The notes under the pieces are model-generated. The model saw only the letters and a program-made list of their open reading frames with translations, searched no databases and was not told the DNA's origin. 60,172 nt of DNA, taken from contig JAJKFJ010022151.1 in assembly GCA_027382625.1 (NCBI GenBank), positions 1 to 60,172 on the forward strand, in the 5' to 3' direction. Below, one piece after another: positions 24,601-36,000 of this stretch. The DNA is from Tetmemena sp. SeJ-2015 (taxonomy: Eukaryota > Ciliophora > Spirotrichea > Sporadotrichida > Oxytrichidae). Position 1 is the first letter of the stretch; each line of letters begins with the position of its first letter. Position numbers and translations under genes: made by a program.

Positions 24601-27600
24601 CTTAGAAAACACAATGGGGTCAGTCATTATGTACTTTCCTTTGCCTTATCTCCAACCTTAAACATCCACCACCATGAATTCTCCTCCAGTCGCAATATAC
24701 GACCAATTATAAATTATTATATAAACTACAATTAAAGGCCGATAATATCTTTAAAAAATTGAAATAATTTAATCAAAATTTAAATTTTAAAGGATAGCAA
24801 TTATTCTCAATTAAAAAAGATGATCTATTTGGAGGAATAATCTATTTTTCTTTCTATTAATTCTTGACTTATATTTAATTTTAAAGTAAAAATATGTCAC
24901 CTTAGTTACAGGTTGAGTTGAGTGAGACAAATTGTCTTTGATTTCTCAGCTTTAATAAGCAAAAGATATCGCAACTTGACTTCAGATGCTAGATGAAGCA
25001 CAAATTTTGTTTCTCTTCCTGTTTTAGCAAACTGGGTCTTCTTCTTGGATATTTTCCTCCCGTTTAATAACTTGATCATTAAAATCATAAAATAAAAAGA
25101 CTTTTATCAACAAAAATTTACTTAACTTACTTGAGACTTTATTTGTTATTTAAAATTTTCTAAGCTCATTATAAATAAAAATATTAGCTTCAATTAATCT
25201 GTCACTAATTTGGATGCATTTAACAGTATCTTAATTAAGATTATGATATGCTCATTAATTAATTCTTATGATGCTTTGTTTAACCTCTTTTTTGAAATTT
25301 ATTAAATAAGTTAGAAGCTCTATTTACAATTAAAAATATCCACGAGATTAAGCAATTAAAGTTTAAATTTATTCTAAAGATAAAAAACAATGGAATAAAT
25401 CGTTTTAATCATATAAATTATTTCATATACAAGAGTGCAAAAATTACAAACATCTTTACTCTGATGATGAATTTTTTTTAATTTAAAATTTATTTTGAGA
25501 TTTTTAATTCAAATTAATAATTTTTCTAACTAAAATATTATTTAAATTAAAACAATGAGTAAAGGCAGTGGGTAGCCTGGCTTTACCAAATTTCTCGTGG
25601 CTCACCACGTATTCTTAGTCGGGCTAATTGAAATATTAAAATGCAACATCGGTCTCAACAAATTTTTCCATTTCATAGTAGTACTTGTCATTTTAAAACG
25701 AAAATTTAAATATTTTCAGATCTGAACAGAGGGAGCACCAAAAAAGGCTGCACATAATTAAAAATGTAAATATTTTAGAAAATAAATAAAAGTATAAATT
25801 TATCAATTAAGCCATGTTAAAATATAATAAAAGCTTGAATTTTATTTTATAACTCTCTCATTTGATTATATTATAGAATTCATAAAATAATAAATTAAAA
25901 TTTTAGTTATTTATAATTTATTTGTTTTTTTTGTATAAAAATACAAGCATAAAAGTAATTTATTTTGCACATACGTGAGATATACTACTTCATTTGGATA
26001 CAACTCGCTTAGTAATTTATTAAAGGCTTTTGCGAGAGTCTAAAATTAAAAAAAATTAATCACTGCAAGATTTTACTTTGCTATATCGTTAGGAGCTTCT
26101 TTAATATGTGATACATCCTTTGGCTCCTTATATACCCAGCTCACAGGTAAACTTATTTATTGTACTTATAATAGAAAATAAGTTATTCAAGAGGAATGAG
26201 AAATAATACTAAATTGTAATAGCAAATTATTTGAGTATAATTATTGTATATTTAAATAAATGATAAATTTAATTTTACCTCTAGATAGTTTTCTTTGTAC
26301 TCAATCTTGCCGTTTGGGAGTACATTTTCCACTATTTGTCTTTGCTGAAGGCATTTTTACACATTTAATTAAAATAGATAATAAATAGTAGAACATTGTT
26401 ATTTTTTCCAAACTCTAAAAGATTGTGTTTGATATATAGCTCAATGTAAATATAGATTCAAGCACATAGGATTTGACAATTTATTTATAAATAAAAAACA
26501 GTGGTAATTTAATAGGCATCTAAACCACTTACTCAAAGAAATTTTATGTTCTATTCCAAATTTATTTTGGGAATGCTAAACTCAGGACAAGAAAGCTAAT
26601 CACATGTTAACGAAGATAAAAAGTAAATTTCACTTATCATTAATTTGAACTAGATCAAGATAAGAGTTTTCTCAGAAGCTTAAAAAATTGTATTTATTGT
26701 TAAATGACTCTATAGGTTTTAATAAAATAACGAAGTTCTATATAATAAGAATTAGAATTGAATTTCAATCAATTTTATGATCACATTTAGTGACTACTGG
26801 TTCATTTTTATAAAGAAAACTCTTTTTATTAATTTCAATTCAAATAAATGTAATTGAGTTAAAATATATGTATTTGAAATTAAAACATAGTTTTTATTTT
26901 AAATTTGTGATTCTGCTAAGTTTAATCTAAATTCTATTTAATTTCCAAAATAAATTAATGCTGACTAATTATTATTTTTATAAATTAGCTATATTTATGA
27001 ATGTACTCCTTCTTAACAAATTATAATGAGTCCTCATTTTCCTCCAATTAAACTACATTTATAAATGATAAAAGTATATTTGAGAATTCATAAATTTAGT
27101 AGACTTCAAACCATCTGTAGTCTGTCTCCTTTCTGTTTTCAATGGACTTTTAGGCGAGAGCCCTATCATGAAAGATTGCTCTATAGATTCCTCTCACATA
27201 ATCTACAAGATTGTTTATTGTAAAAGAATTATTTATTATATAAGATCTTTGATATCGCTTCTGTTAGCACAATGGAGGATTTTAGAAATTATCTCAGACT
27301 TTTTCAAATAAGTAATCTTCAAGAAACAGTTTTATAATTACTTTCAAAAGAATTAATTTACAAAATATAAACTGAATTATCGGAATTAAAAAAGTCTATT
27401 ATAATTTACATTAAAGTTAATAAATTTATTCTCAAAACTCATTAAATAAAGACTTAAATGTGTAGCTGGGCAATAAGGAATTAAGAAATTAATTGATATT
27501 AAAGAGTAATCCCTAATGGCATAGTTAAAACACTATCATGGCAGGTGAAACCGTGTCAAATAAACAAGTGTCAGCTCTTGACTTCAGTTTAATTAGTCAT

Positions 27601-29190
27601 GACGCACCTCTCTTATTTGGGGTGGACTAAAGAGAATCCCAGGTGGTGCTTGACTTCTGACTCTCCGCAAGCTCTCACTCAGTGCACACCTTAATCTGCC
27701 ACCTGAGCGAAATCTAATACGACTTTGGTTAGACATGGCAAAAATATAAAACACCGAACTGTCCTATCAAATTGCCCAGACCATAATCTCTCTATGATGC
27801 TTAGAGAACCCCAGTAATCTGCATGCGCAGTGCATACAATAGTGGTCAAACCTCAAATGCACACCTTCACAAGATGCGTCTGCGAGTTTAAGTGTAACTC
27901 ATTCTTACACCTAACCCACCGAGATTTATTGAAAATTTCTAGCGCTACCAATGCTCCTTGCTAGGGTCTCATAACTCCTTCACTGGGATGTCCCTCATCT
28001 AGGACTGACAGGCTACGGCATGTGATGAAGTACAGTTCTCGCACAGCTTTGGAATTTAATCCATTTTATGCACCCATCTATTAAATACACAACACCACTT
28101 CTATCGGACTATTAAATTAGATAGCCTCCAGGGGATAAAAGCTACGAAGCAGAGGATTGAGTATTGGCCGGCTGCTCTCCCTACCAAGCCGACTTTGGTA
28201 CCACGTCACGAGTCCTTTATTTAACTTTCTAATTTAATATCCTTGGTAATAAGTTGAAGCAATTATCTAAAGAATTAAATTGCTTATAAATTTCACTATT
28301 AAGTTTCCTTAGTTTATTAAAGGAATTTTTAAATGAGGTGATGAAGTTTTATTCGGCTTTTAAAGAATGATCCTAGAATAATTTTAAATAAAATCTTCCT
28401 ATTTATTAATTCGATTTTCGAAGGCCATTAAAACCCTACTAGTAAGTGAAAAATCTTTCCTTTGATAATTAAGCAATCAAGTCTGCAGTTACAATACTAA
28501 AATTGTTTAAAAATAAATAAGTCATGACACATTGAGAATCCGCAAGCGAATGGGTCATTTGGATGTTAAAATTTTGTAAGATTAATTACAAACATAAAAT
28601 TAATTTGGAGGTGAACACTAGTATAGGATGTCCTTGAATTAATGGTTGCACATGGAGCACGTTTTAATAGTAGAAGCGTAAGCACTCTCAATGATAAATT
28701 TCCGCAAAGGCTTTTGAATGCTGCACTTGCAAGTCATGTTCTCTAACTTCATCATTAGGAAATCATTTAATATAATTTATAGTTAAGAGTGGAGTAAGTA
28801 TTTATTGATAAAGAAGTTTGATAGGACTGAGATCTTGAGTTATTATTTTTTATTTCTCTGAAAAACAGATTTTGAGGAAAGGAATTGAATTATTTACAAT
28901 TTATTGTTTTATTTAAAAGATATGAAGAGAGTTTTTATGTTACTCTTATGTTATTAAATGTTATGAGTTCTTCTTATTTATAAATTAAAATGGAGCATTT
29001 GTAAGTATTTATATAAGAAATAGGAGCATATGAAATAGATCGGAGGTTTTTTGCTGATTATTATTTTTCATATTGTAAAGCAGTTTAAAATAAATAATAG
29101 GAAATTAAATGTTAAAATATATATTTATTTTGAAAATATTTAATTTTTTTAAATCAGGACATTCCTCATGCAATCGAAATCCTTTTTAAT
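18613..29190 (-). CDS. Copy B: alpha-kinase family gene, most complete copy
   Basis: Segments 5'->3': 29151-29190, 28603-28765, 28517-28563, 27242-27337, 27096-27211, 27000-27050, 26393-26448, 26270-26365, 26077-26150, 25966-26033, 25712-25755, 25553-25694, 24526-24707, 24348-24476, about 22165-22282, about 21539-21615, about 21060-21302, 20610-20725, 19085-19127, 19013-19067, about 18893-18942, 18768-18853, about 18700-18739, about 18613-18690. Pointers: TGATTT, TCCAAAT, TTAT, ATCTT, TAA, AATGTA (plus sense), GCAAA, ATGTGCA, AAAAT, ATTG, AAT, CTTTAA, TAT, TTGAA, GCTT. Order: Cys-rich block, linker, alpha-kinase core, helical region, hydrophobic helix VLIIFIALL, beta-rich C-terminus (KWVFEYNYG, FKGKGKEEADRFTFEG, GGIDNGKIIKGR), then a segment reading ANGDFVIRVSFDRYQF. 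One base appears missing near 21213 relative to A. Start codon not identified. Confidence 0.85.
19128..20609 (-). other. IES of copy B (C-terminal domain)
   Basis: Bounded by TTGAA, the same pointer and position as 354-2305 of copy A, but different in content: it carries the TIR element 20101-20428. Otherwise AT-rich with no gene. Confidence 0.65.
20101..20428. mobile_element. Small TIR element carrying a coding-like segment
   Basis: About 328 bp with ~24 bp inverted ends (tatccgttcagcccgattt, and its complement at 20408-20428). The left part, read on the minus strand (20235-20101), is higher in GC and gives a helical peptide with QALQKETEKFLKNRAER, with TAG read as Gln. A diverged copy is at 59373-59515. 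Copy A lacks this insertion. Function unknown. Confidence 0.6.
22811..23496. mobile_element. Foldback (palindrome) element 2
   Basis: Arms of about 268 bp (22811-23080 and 23229-23496), nearly perfect reverse complements, beginning attatactgcagaattt. The loop is about 148 bp. No coding capacity. It lies in an IES of copy B and is absent from copy A. Confidence 0.85.
23764..24346. mobile_element. MITE with 33 bp terminal inverted repeats
   Basis: 583 bp, ends ataggttgaatacgattgtg and its exact complement at 24313-24346. Comparison with copy A around 4820 shows an uninterrupted site. It ends immediately beside the coding segment 24348-24476, so the IES edge and the element edge nearly coincide. 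No ORF. Confidence 0.82.
24526..24707 (-). CDS. Copy B segment 13: alpha-kinase catalytic core
   Basis: Counterpart of 5002-5183. Encodes the same GGEFMVVDVQGW-type core ending IHKCN. The upstream segment 25553-25694 ends TAFTH and shares pointer ATTG with this one. The downstream segment 24348-24476 begins NEVCERVISKGKDEE and shares AAT, so the joined protein has HKCNEVC, the zinc-binding motif of alpha-kinases. Confidence 0.87.
24708..25552 (-). other. IES of copy B inside the kinase domain
   Basis: 845 bp of AT-rich DNA bounded by ATTG. No gene, element or repeat is recognised, which makes it the simplest version of this IES. In A, C and D the same position holds longer DNA. Confidence 0.65.
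27338..28516 (-). other. IES of copy B
   Basis: Bounded by TTAT; joining gives MCHDLQNCFLKITYLKK. The right-hand half (about 27510-28225) is a less AT-rich insertion, described separately. Confidence 0.6.
27510..28225. other. GC-richer insertion of unknown type
   Basis: About 0.7 kb whose composition differs sharply from the surrounding DNA. Read on the minus strand, its high-coordinate end (about 28215-28150) contains ggcttggtagggagagcag, which resembles a tRNA D-arm / Pol III A box. No B box, inverted repeats or target duplication were found, so a tRNA-derived SINE is only a possibility. Confidence 0.4.
28603..28765 (-). CDS. Copy B segment 2: Cys-rich N-terminal block
   Basis: Reads FLMMKLENMTCKC, then a block ending CSMCNHQFKDILYQCSPPN. 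It joins through TCCAAAT to 28517-28563 (FACGFSMCHD). Cys and His positions are the same as in copies A and C although other residues differ, which argues for a conserved zinc site. Confidence 0.72.
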
Positions 29191-30054
29191 AGAATAAATT
29201 TATATTTTAGGATGTCATTCTTCTAAATTTAAATAACCAATAAGCAGATTCTTTTTAAACAATTTATTTTAAGTTGCATACTTCTCATTTATGATTAAAT
29301 GAAAACTAATTAATTTCGAATATTTAGTTTAAATATAGTTAAGAAGCTGAAAATATTTGGCTATAGTGCTTAGAAAAATAATCTTTTTAAAAATTTATTC
29401 GCAAGAAAAGATATGTAGACCCCCAAGTTTTCTGAAGAGCCATACAAATTGATAAGAGTTTTAGAAGTGGACATAATTAATTTAATTCGAAATTTGCATC
29501 TTATTAATTTTTACCGATTTCCTAACTTAAAATTTCAGCAGTTGCAAGTTGATGAAATGAATAAACAAAATTATTTTCGTCCTCTTTTATTTCATTAACT
29601 TTGATTTTCCAAATTAAAAGATTAATTACTGAGGAAAATAAAATTTACATATAACTTTTTAATTCATAAATAAAAAAAAAACAAAAAGATTAACTTTCAG
29701 AAGACATTTTTGCTATTTTTGAAATTGAAATTTAACTGAGTTTGATTATACTAAATTATAAAGGTTTGTAAATGAGTGCATAAAGTTTTAATCCATCTAA
29801 AAATTAGTTTTAAATTTATAATTAAATAAAATTTAGAAAATCAAATTAGCCTTTTAATCAGATTTAGGTTTTGAAACTTTCTGAAGATCAATTATTTAAT
29901 TATATATTTAATTTGCTCATATCATTCCATTAGATACTTTAAGTAAAATTTTAAGTTTTAAAGGATTTCTCAGACTGAATAATGACCGTGTTTTGCAAAT
30001 TTCTACATTTTAATTAAACCAATCATCATCTTACTTAAAATAATTCTTTGTTAT
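29191..30054. other. Spacer between copies B and C
   Basis: Only about 0.86 kb of AT-rich DNA separates the first recognised segment of B from the last of C. No mobile element or promoter motif is recognised. It is the shortest intergenic gap in the array. Confidence 0.5.
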
Positions 30055-33000
30055 AATCAAATCTATTAAGCATATCTAGTCAATAAACTAGTGCCTATCC
30101 AAACTTACTCGAATTACAAAGTCTCCATTGGCCTCAGATTACTATAAAAATAAATTCTCCAATTTAAAATATTAACTCGAGGGCATCCCCATCAGAAGCC
30201 TTTTAAAAGTTAATTTTAATTGTATTTAAAGCGTAAAACCATTTTCCAATAAGCGAGAAATCATCAGTCACTCTCCCCTTAATGATTTTGCCATTATCAA
30301 TTCCACCTTAACCGTTCTTTTTTTTATAACTAAATAAAGATAAATTTATATTTTATTCTGGAATATTTGCTTGATCAAGAATTCAGAACCCTTGATCTAT
30401 CCTTCTCTAATAAAATATTCTATAAAACTATTTGCTTAATGAAATGGAAGTAATAATCCATTAATATAAAATATTAAAATTTCCTTCGAAAGTAAATCTG
30501 TCTGCTTCTTCCTTTCCTTTTCCCTTAAATTTCCTAAAACGATTTAAATTCAATTGTGTTACTCATTCTTCTCGATACACATCAAAATTAATTCAAGCTC
30601 CATAATTATAAATGATAATTTATTTAATAATCGAGAGATATTGTAAATAAATTACACGAATTTAATCTGAGGCAGATCTAAATTCTCAAACTTTATTAAG
30701 TACAGAAGCACTTAATCAAAGAAATATTTTTAGTGTTTTTAAATTCTTTTAGATATTGGTTGTGCCACCAGATATTACAACTCAGGTGGCGGAGAACGAC
30801 CTATATTTAAGATTTTTATTATTTTAAAATCGCCTCTAGCCAAAGAGCGCTTATTGTATCATTTTGAGGATGGCGCACTCTAAACACCTTGGTTTTAGAA
30901 GGAAGTTAGTTTTGCAAATTCTGGATTTAACTGATCATTCGGATTAAGATTAAAAGTAAAGAACTTTGTAATGTTCACCTCTTTATATAGAGTAGAAAAA
31001 TGGAATAGAAATACTCTAAAGGCATTCCAATTCTCATTGATTTTCTCTTTCTTAATTACCGATAATTAAATAATTTATGTGGAACAATTTATTTTAATAT
31101 ACTTTTTGTTTTATCCTAAAGATAGATTTAGTCTTCAAGTTTAGAGATGCTCAAGATTGAAATTCTTAAGCTAAATTTAATATTTCAAAAAAGCTTAAGC
31201 AAAGAATACATATAAACTCCCCTTCTCCTTTTCATTATGTTCCTTATATTTAAACCAACTCTTACCCATTTTACACACTTGTACTATTTATATAGCTAGG
31301 GAAATAAAAAATTATTTGAGAAATAGTTTCTCTTTTAAGATAAAGCAGCACTCTCTCAAATTTATTTTTAGAATTTCATCAAAGTACATCATTCCTAAAA
31401 TATAATTTTTTTACTCCAATAAATATAAAAGAAAATTAAAATTTAGTATAGATGTAAAGACACTCGCAATTAATCCATTGACTATCGAAGAAGGATTATA
31501 AAATAGTCATTATGATATATTAACTGAATTTATCTTATAGATACCATATTAAATTTAAATAAATCAGCAGATAAAACTAAAATCTCAGATATAATGAAAT
31601 AAAAATCTATAAAAAGTTATCAACAAAATTCAAAAATTGTTCTTTAAATTAATTTATATAGTTTTGCAAATAGAGGAACGTTTTCCAATATCCATTAAAA
31701 TATCATGGCATTAAATATTTCATTAAAGATATCAGTTTATTTCTTAAAAGATATTATCACGCTATAAATGTTTAATTCTGTGCATAGCAAAAAAAAAATT
31801 TTTAATGCGAATGTAAAAGTCTAAAATGGTAAAAGTTAGAATTTAAATTAGTATAAAATTAAAAATATTTAATTTATTCCTATATTTAGATGTTCAATAT
31901 GAAAGGGGCCTCGAGGTTCATGGCTTTATCCATAGTTATATTCGAACACCCATTTTTTATTCAATTGGTCTTTTGACACTTTTGGTACGCTTGATTCCAT
32001 TGATCAATAAGAGCTTAAGTGAGAGAAATAATTTGATTTAAAATTTCAGATATTTCACTTTGGAATTAACAATAAACGATAAATTTTTTTTTTTTTATAA
32101 AGAGTTGATAATTATAAACAGTAAATTATAAATAAAAAAGACTAACTACCATTAAATTTTCTAGATTAGCATATTATAGATAGGAATTTAATAGATAAGA
32201 GGAGGTAGAAAAGTAAATGAATACAATTATTGAGCTGATCTCTAAGGTCTCTGATGCGTGGGAGTTTGGAATTCGCTCTACTCAAGGTGGAAATTATTTG
32301 AAAAAAGGAATTAAATTACACATTATTAAAGTTAAAAAGATTAATTAATTTGACACATTAGAAGTTTGGAGCATTGGAACAATTTGGAGTATTAGGGCAT
32401 GCATTGAATAATTAGCATATGTCAACCTATTACTGATAGAGCGGGTGTATTGATGTGTGAAATATGCTCCAATGTTGGGAATTTAAATGCATTGGAGAGT
32501 GCGAATTAGAGTGTGATATATAAAGCCACAGCGATAATATATAAATAAACACAAACGCAATGGCTACACCGAGGCATGCGCAGCCTTTCAGCTATGTGAC
32601 TGAATCCAGCCATCTCTGATAATGAGAAGCCTTCTCCACGTCCTTAAGGTGCCTCGAGGTGCTTAGCCGGAAGGAGATAGAGCGGCGGCGCAAGGTGGTG
32701 CTGCAAGTACGCCATTATAGTTTAATGGAGAGGAGTGGAATTACTCTACACCTAAGTTATGGAAGCATTCATAACTGCACGACATGCAATTCTGCTAATG
32801 GATAGGCTTCTGCTTTCAAGCGGGGGATAATGAAAGTTCAAGATCTCAGTACGAGCAGAGTCATCAGGATCCAGGGGTTACAAAGCCAATCCAGACAAAA
32901 GGGACTCATTTTTTCTGTAGATCAGATAGACCACCTTCAGAGACTAGAGGCCTTTGTTCGGTAGCACCACCTTGCGCCGCCGCTCTATCTCCTTCCGGCT

Positions 33001-36000
33001 AAGCACCTCGAGGCACCTTAAGGACGTGGAGAAGGCTTCTCATTATCAGAGATGGCTGGATTCAGTCACATAGCTGAAAGGCTGCGCATGCCTCGGTGTA
33101 GCCATTGCGTTTGTGTTTATTTATATATTATCGCTGTGGCTTTATATATCACACTCTAATTCGCACTCTCCAATGCATTTAAATTCCCAACATTGGAGCA
33201 TATTTCACACATCAATACACCCGCTCTATCAGTAATAGGTTGACATATGCTAATTATTCAATGCATGCCCTAATACTCCAAATTGTTCCAATGCTCCAAA
33301 CTTCTAATGTGTCAAATTAATTAATCTTTTTAACTTTAATAATGTGTAATTTAATTCCTTTTTTCAAATAATTTCCACCTTGAGTAGAGCGAATTCCAAA
33401 CTCCCACGCATCAGAGACCTTAGAGATCAGCTCAATAATTGTATTCATTTACTTTTCTACCTCCTCTTATCTATTAAATTCCTATCTATAAAATATTTTT
33501 ATTAAATGTAGATCAAATAAATGAGATTAAATTTTGGCCTTAGTAAATCAATAATTCATAATTATAAATATTAATAATTTTAATTCTTAAATTTATTTTC
33601 CCCTTATACCTAAAAAGATATTATGTTTGTCCTAAATATAGATAGGATTTTATTGAGAATAGATGACGGTTTGAAGTAAAATGAATGAATTCTTAAGCTG
33701 ATCTCTACTAGCTCTAATGCGTGACAGTTTGGTATTCTTTCTATTCTAGGGAAAATTTATTTTAAAAGTGGAAATTATTTAATTAAAAAACGCTTCAATA
33801 AATTAAATCAAACTATATTTTTGTCATTTTAGACCATTAGACTAAAGAGAAATAAGTGAAGTGAATCGTGGGTTGTAAGAATATGATGAAAACCCAATTA
33901 TTAAATAGAGATGCGATTAGAACTATATTGAATAGAGATCTCTAATTGGCTTATTCTGATTAAAATTAATAATGATTGTAGTTTAATAAATAATTTAGAG
34001 ATATAATTAAAATCCTAATGTTTAATTAGATTTTGCTCTAGAGATCAGTGATTAACCAATAGGATGTAATAATTTAATCTAAACTTAATCTTTTCATATT
34101 TTATAATTCAAATATATCACCCCTTACTTTTCTTTTCAATATTGGCAATGTTCTCCTTGTAGATAAGTTTACACATATATTTAAGCTAAATCCTATTCTT
34201 AGAACCTACGATTCCCTTCACTTATTTCTCTTTATTAGACTATTTTAATAAATGAGCATGCTCTTTTAAAAATTGGGAATACATTACACATCAATATTAT
34301 TTGGACCCACGGGGTATTCCAGTAGTCTAATCCTCCAAGTGAGATGTGAAAACTATTATATATGCGAGAAAGATAGGTGCCTGTGCCTTAACTTTAAACT
34401 TAGCATTCTAAACTGCATTTGTTGAGTACATAAAGCATTTTTTACTTCACACTCAGTTATCTGAGATCGAGGAAGTAGGTATAAAATTCAGAGAATATGA
34501 GACAAATGTTAAGGTTACCTTCCTAGAAGACTTTAGATTACCTGTTTAAAGTTAAAATGGTAGCATGATTATAAGTATTAATAAAGAAATTAATTATACA
34601 CAACTTATTTTCACTTTCTTATCATATTATTGCTTGGAATGTGCGCCGTTTTTCAGTAGTAACGCTAATTATGTAAATGATTAAGAATCTAATTAAACTA
34701 TGCCCGATTATATTTTTATGAAAAAATGATTAAGAACCAAATAGAAGGTCAATAAGATGGATCGAGAGGGGAAGTTTTAAGCCATTTACTGGATAAGGAG
34801 AAAGACTAGGCGATGACGCAATTTCACCGAATAGAAGTTGAAAATAAATGAGGAAAATTTTAAGAAATAAACATACTATATTTCAATATAAGCAAATAAT
34901 CTTTTTATATTTACCAAATTTTAAGAGACTAGGAGAAAAATTTAATCTGCTTTCATCCATAAAGCATAAATGATAAACCTAATTCAAACACAAATAAGAT
35001 TCTAAAAATATAAAAACTTACCTTAAATATTAATTATAAAATTGTATTCTTATTCAAATTAAAGTTTTATAGCTCTCAATTTGAATTTCCAAAATTTACT
35101 AAGTTTACTTGCCATCTCCCAGTTTGATAATCTGAAAGTAAAAACTTAAATCCTAAATTTTTTGAATCTTTCAACTAGTCACTATAAAATTTTTTTCTTA
35201 TTTAATTTTATCAAGCGGTGAACTTTTTATAGGATTACCCGAATTTATTAATTACTGTTAGGATATATCAGCATTCAGAAAGTGAATGCTTAGGCTTATA
35301 ACTATTTGATCATAAATATACTTGGAATTGCCTAGCGCCATCTAATTTACTTATATAATAATTCTCGTATTTAATTCTTCAGAATTATTGATTAATCAAA
35401 ATTAAAAGGCAGTAAGTTTCAATATTAGTCAAATCCAAATAATTGTGAATACCATTTAACGCAACTTTCACTGATTAAAATTACTGAGAATAGCAAATGA
35501 ATATTAAATTTAATATTTAATAGAATAGTATTAAGCTCAGCAACAAATGTCTGCTTGCCATTTCTGAAGTGATTAAGGTATTTTAGGCAAGTTTTAGTAA
35601 GCTCTTCGTCTTAACCCTTTATCAAAATTTATTTGCACACCTCATTCAATTAAATTAAGAGAGTTACAACTCTTTTTAAATAAGATTTCAAAATAGTGAT
35701 TGCATTTGTGAACTTTTTGATGTGGTAATTTATACCTCCTTGCCCCCAATCAACCAGTCCCAACTAGTTCTCCACTCTAGAAAACACGATAGGGTCAGTC
35801 ATTATGTACTTTCCTTTCCCTTGTCTCCACCCTTAAACGTCAACGATCAAGAATTCACCTCCTGTTACAACATATGTCCAATTAATCATACTAATACTAA
35901 ATATGAGTATTAACTTCACATCAAAATAGAAAATTAATCAAAATAATAAATAAAAATAGAAATTGTTGTTTATTAAAAGCAATAGAGGCATTTTATATGA

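Larger units (their letters stand above)
32011..35519 (-). other. Long non-coding stretch of copy C with nested insertions
   Basis: Contains foldback 32174-33491, a solitary relic of a related arm (33630-33800) and the MITE 33844-34233. A short segment at 34470-34560 (VTLTFVSYSLNFI) resembles the post-membrane segment of A and B. The membrane segment itself may be lost. Confidence 0.55.

Noticed and set aside
32785..32860. A functional tRNA gene in the loop of foldback 3
   Set aside because: D-loop-like and T-loop-like sequences exist, but the anticodon and T stems do not pair and no 3' end fits.
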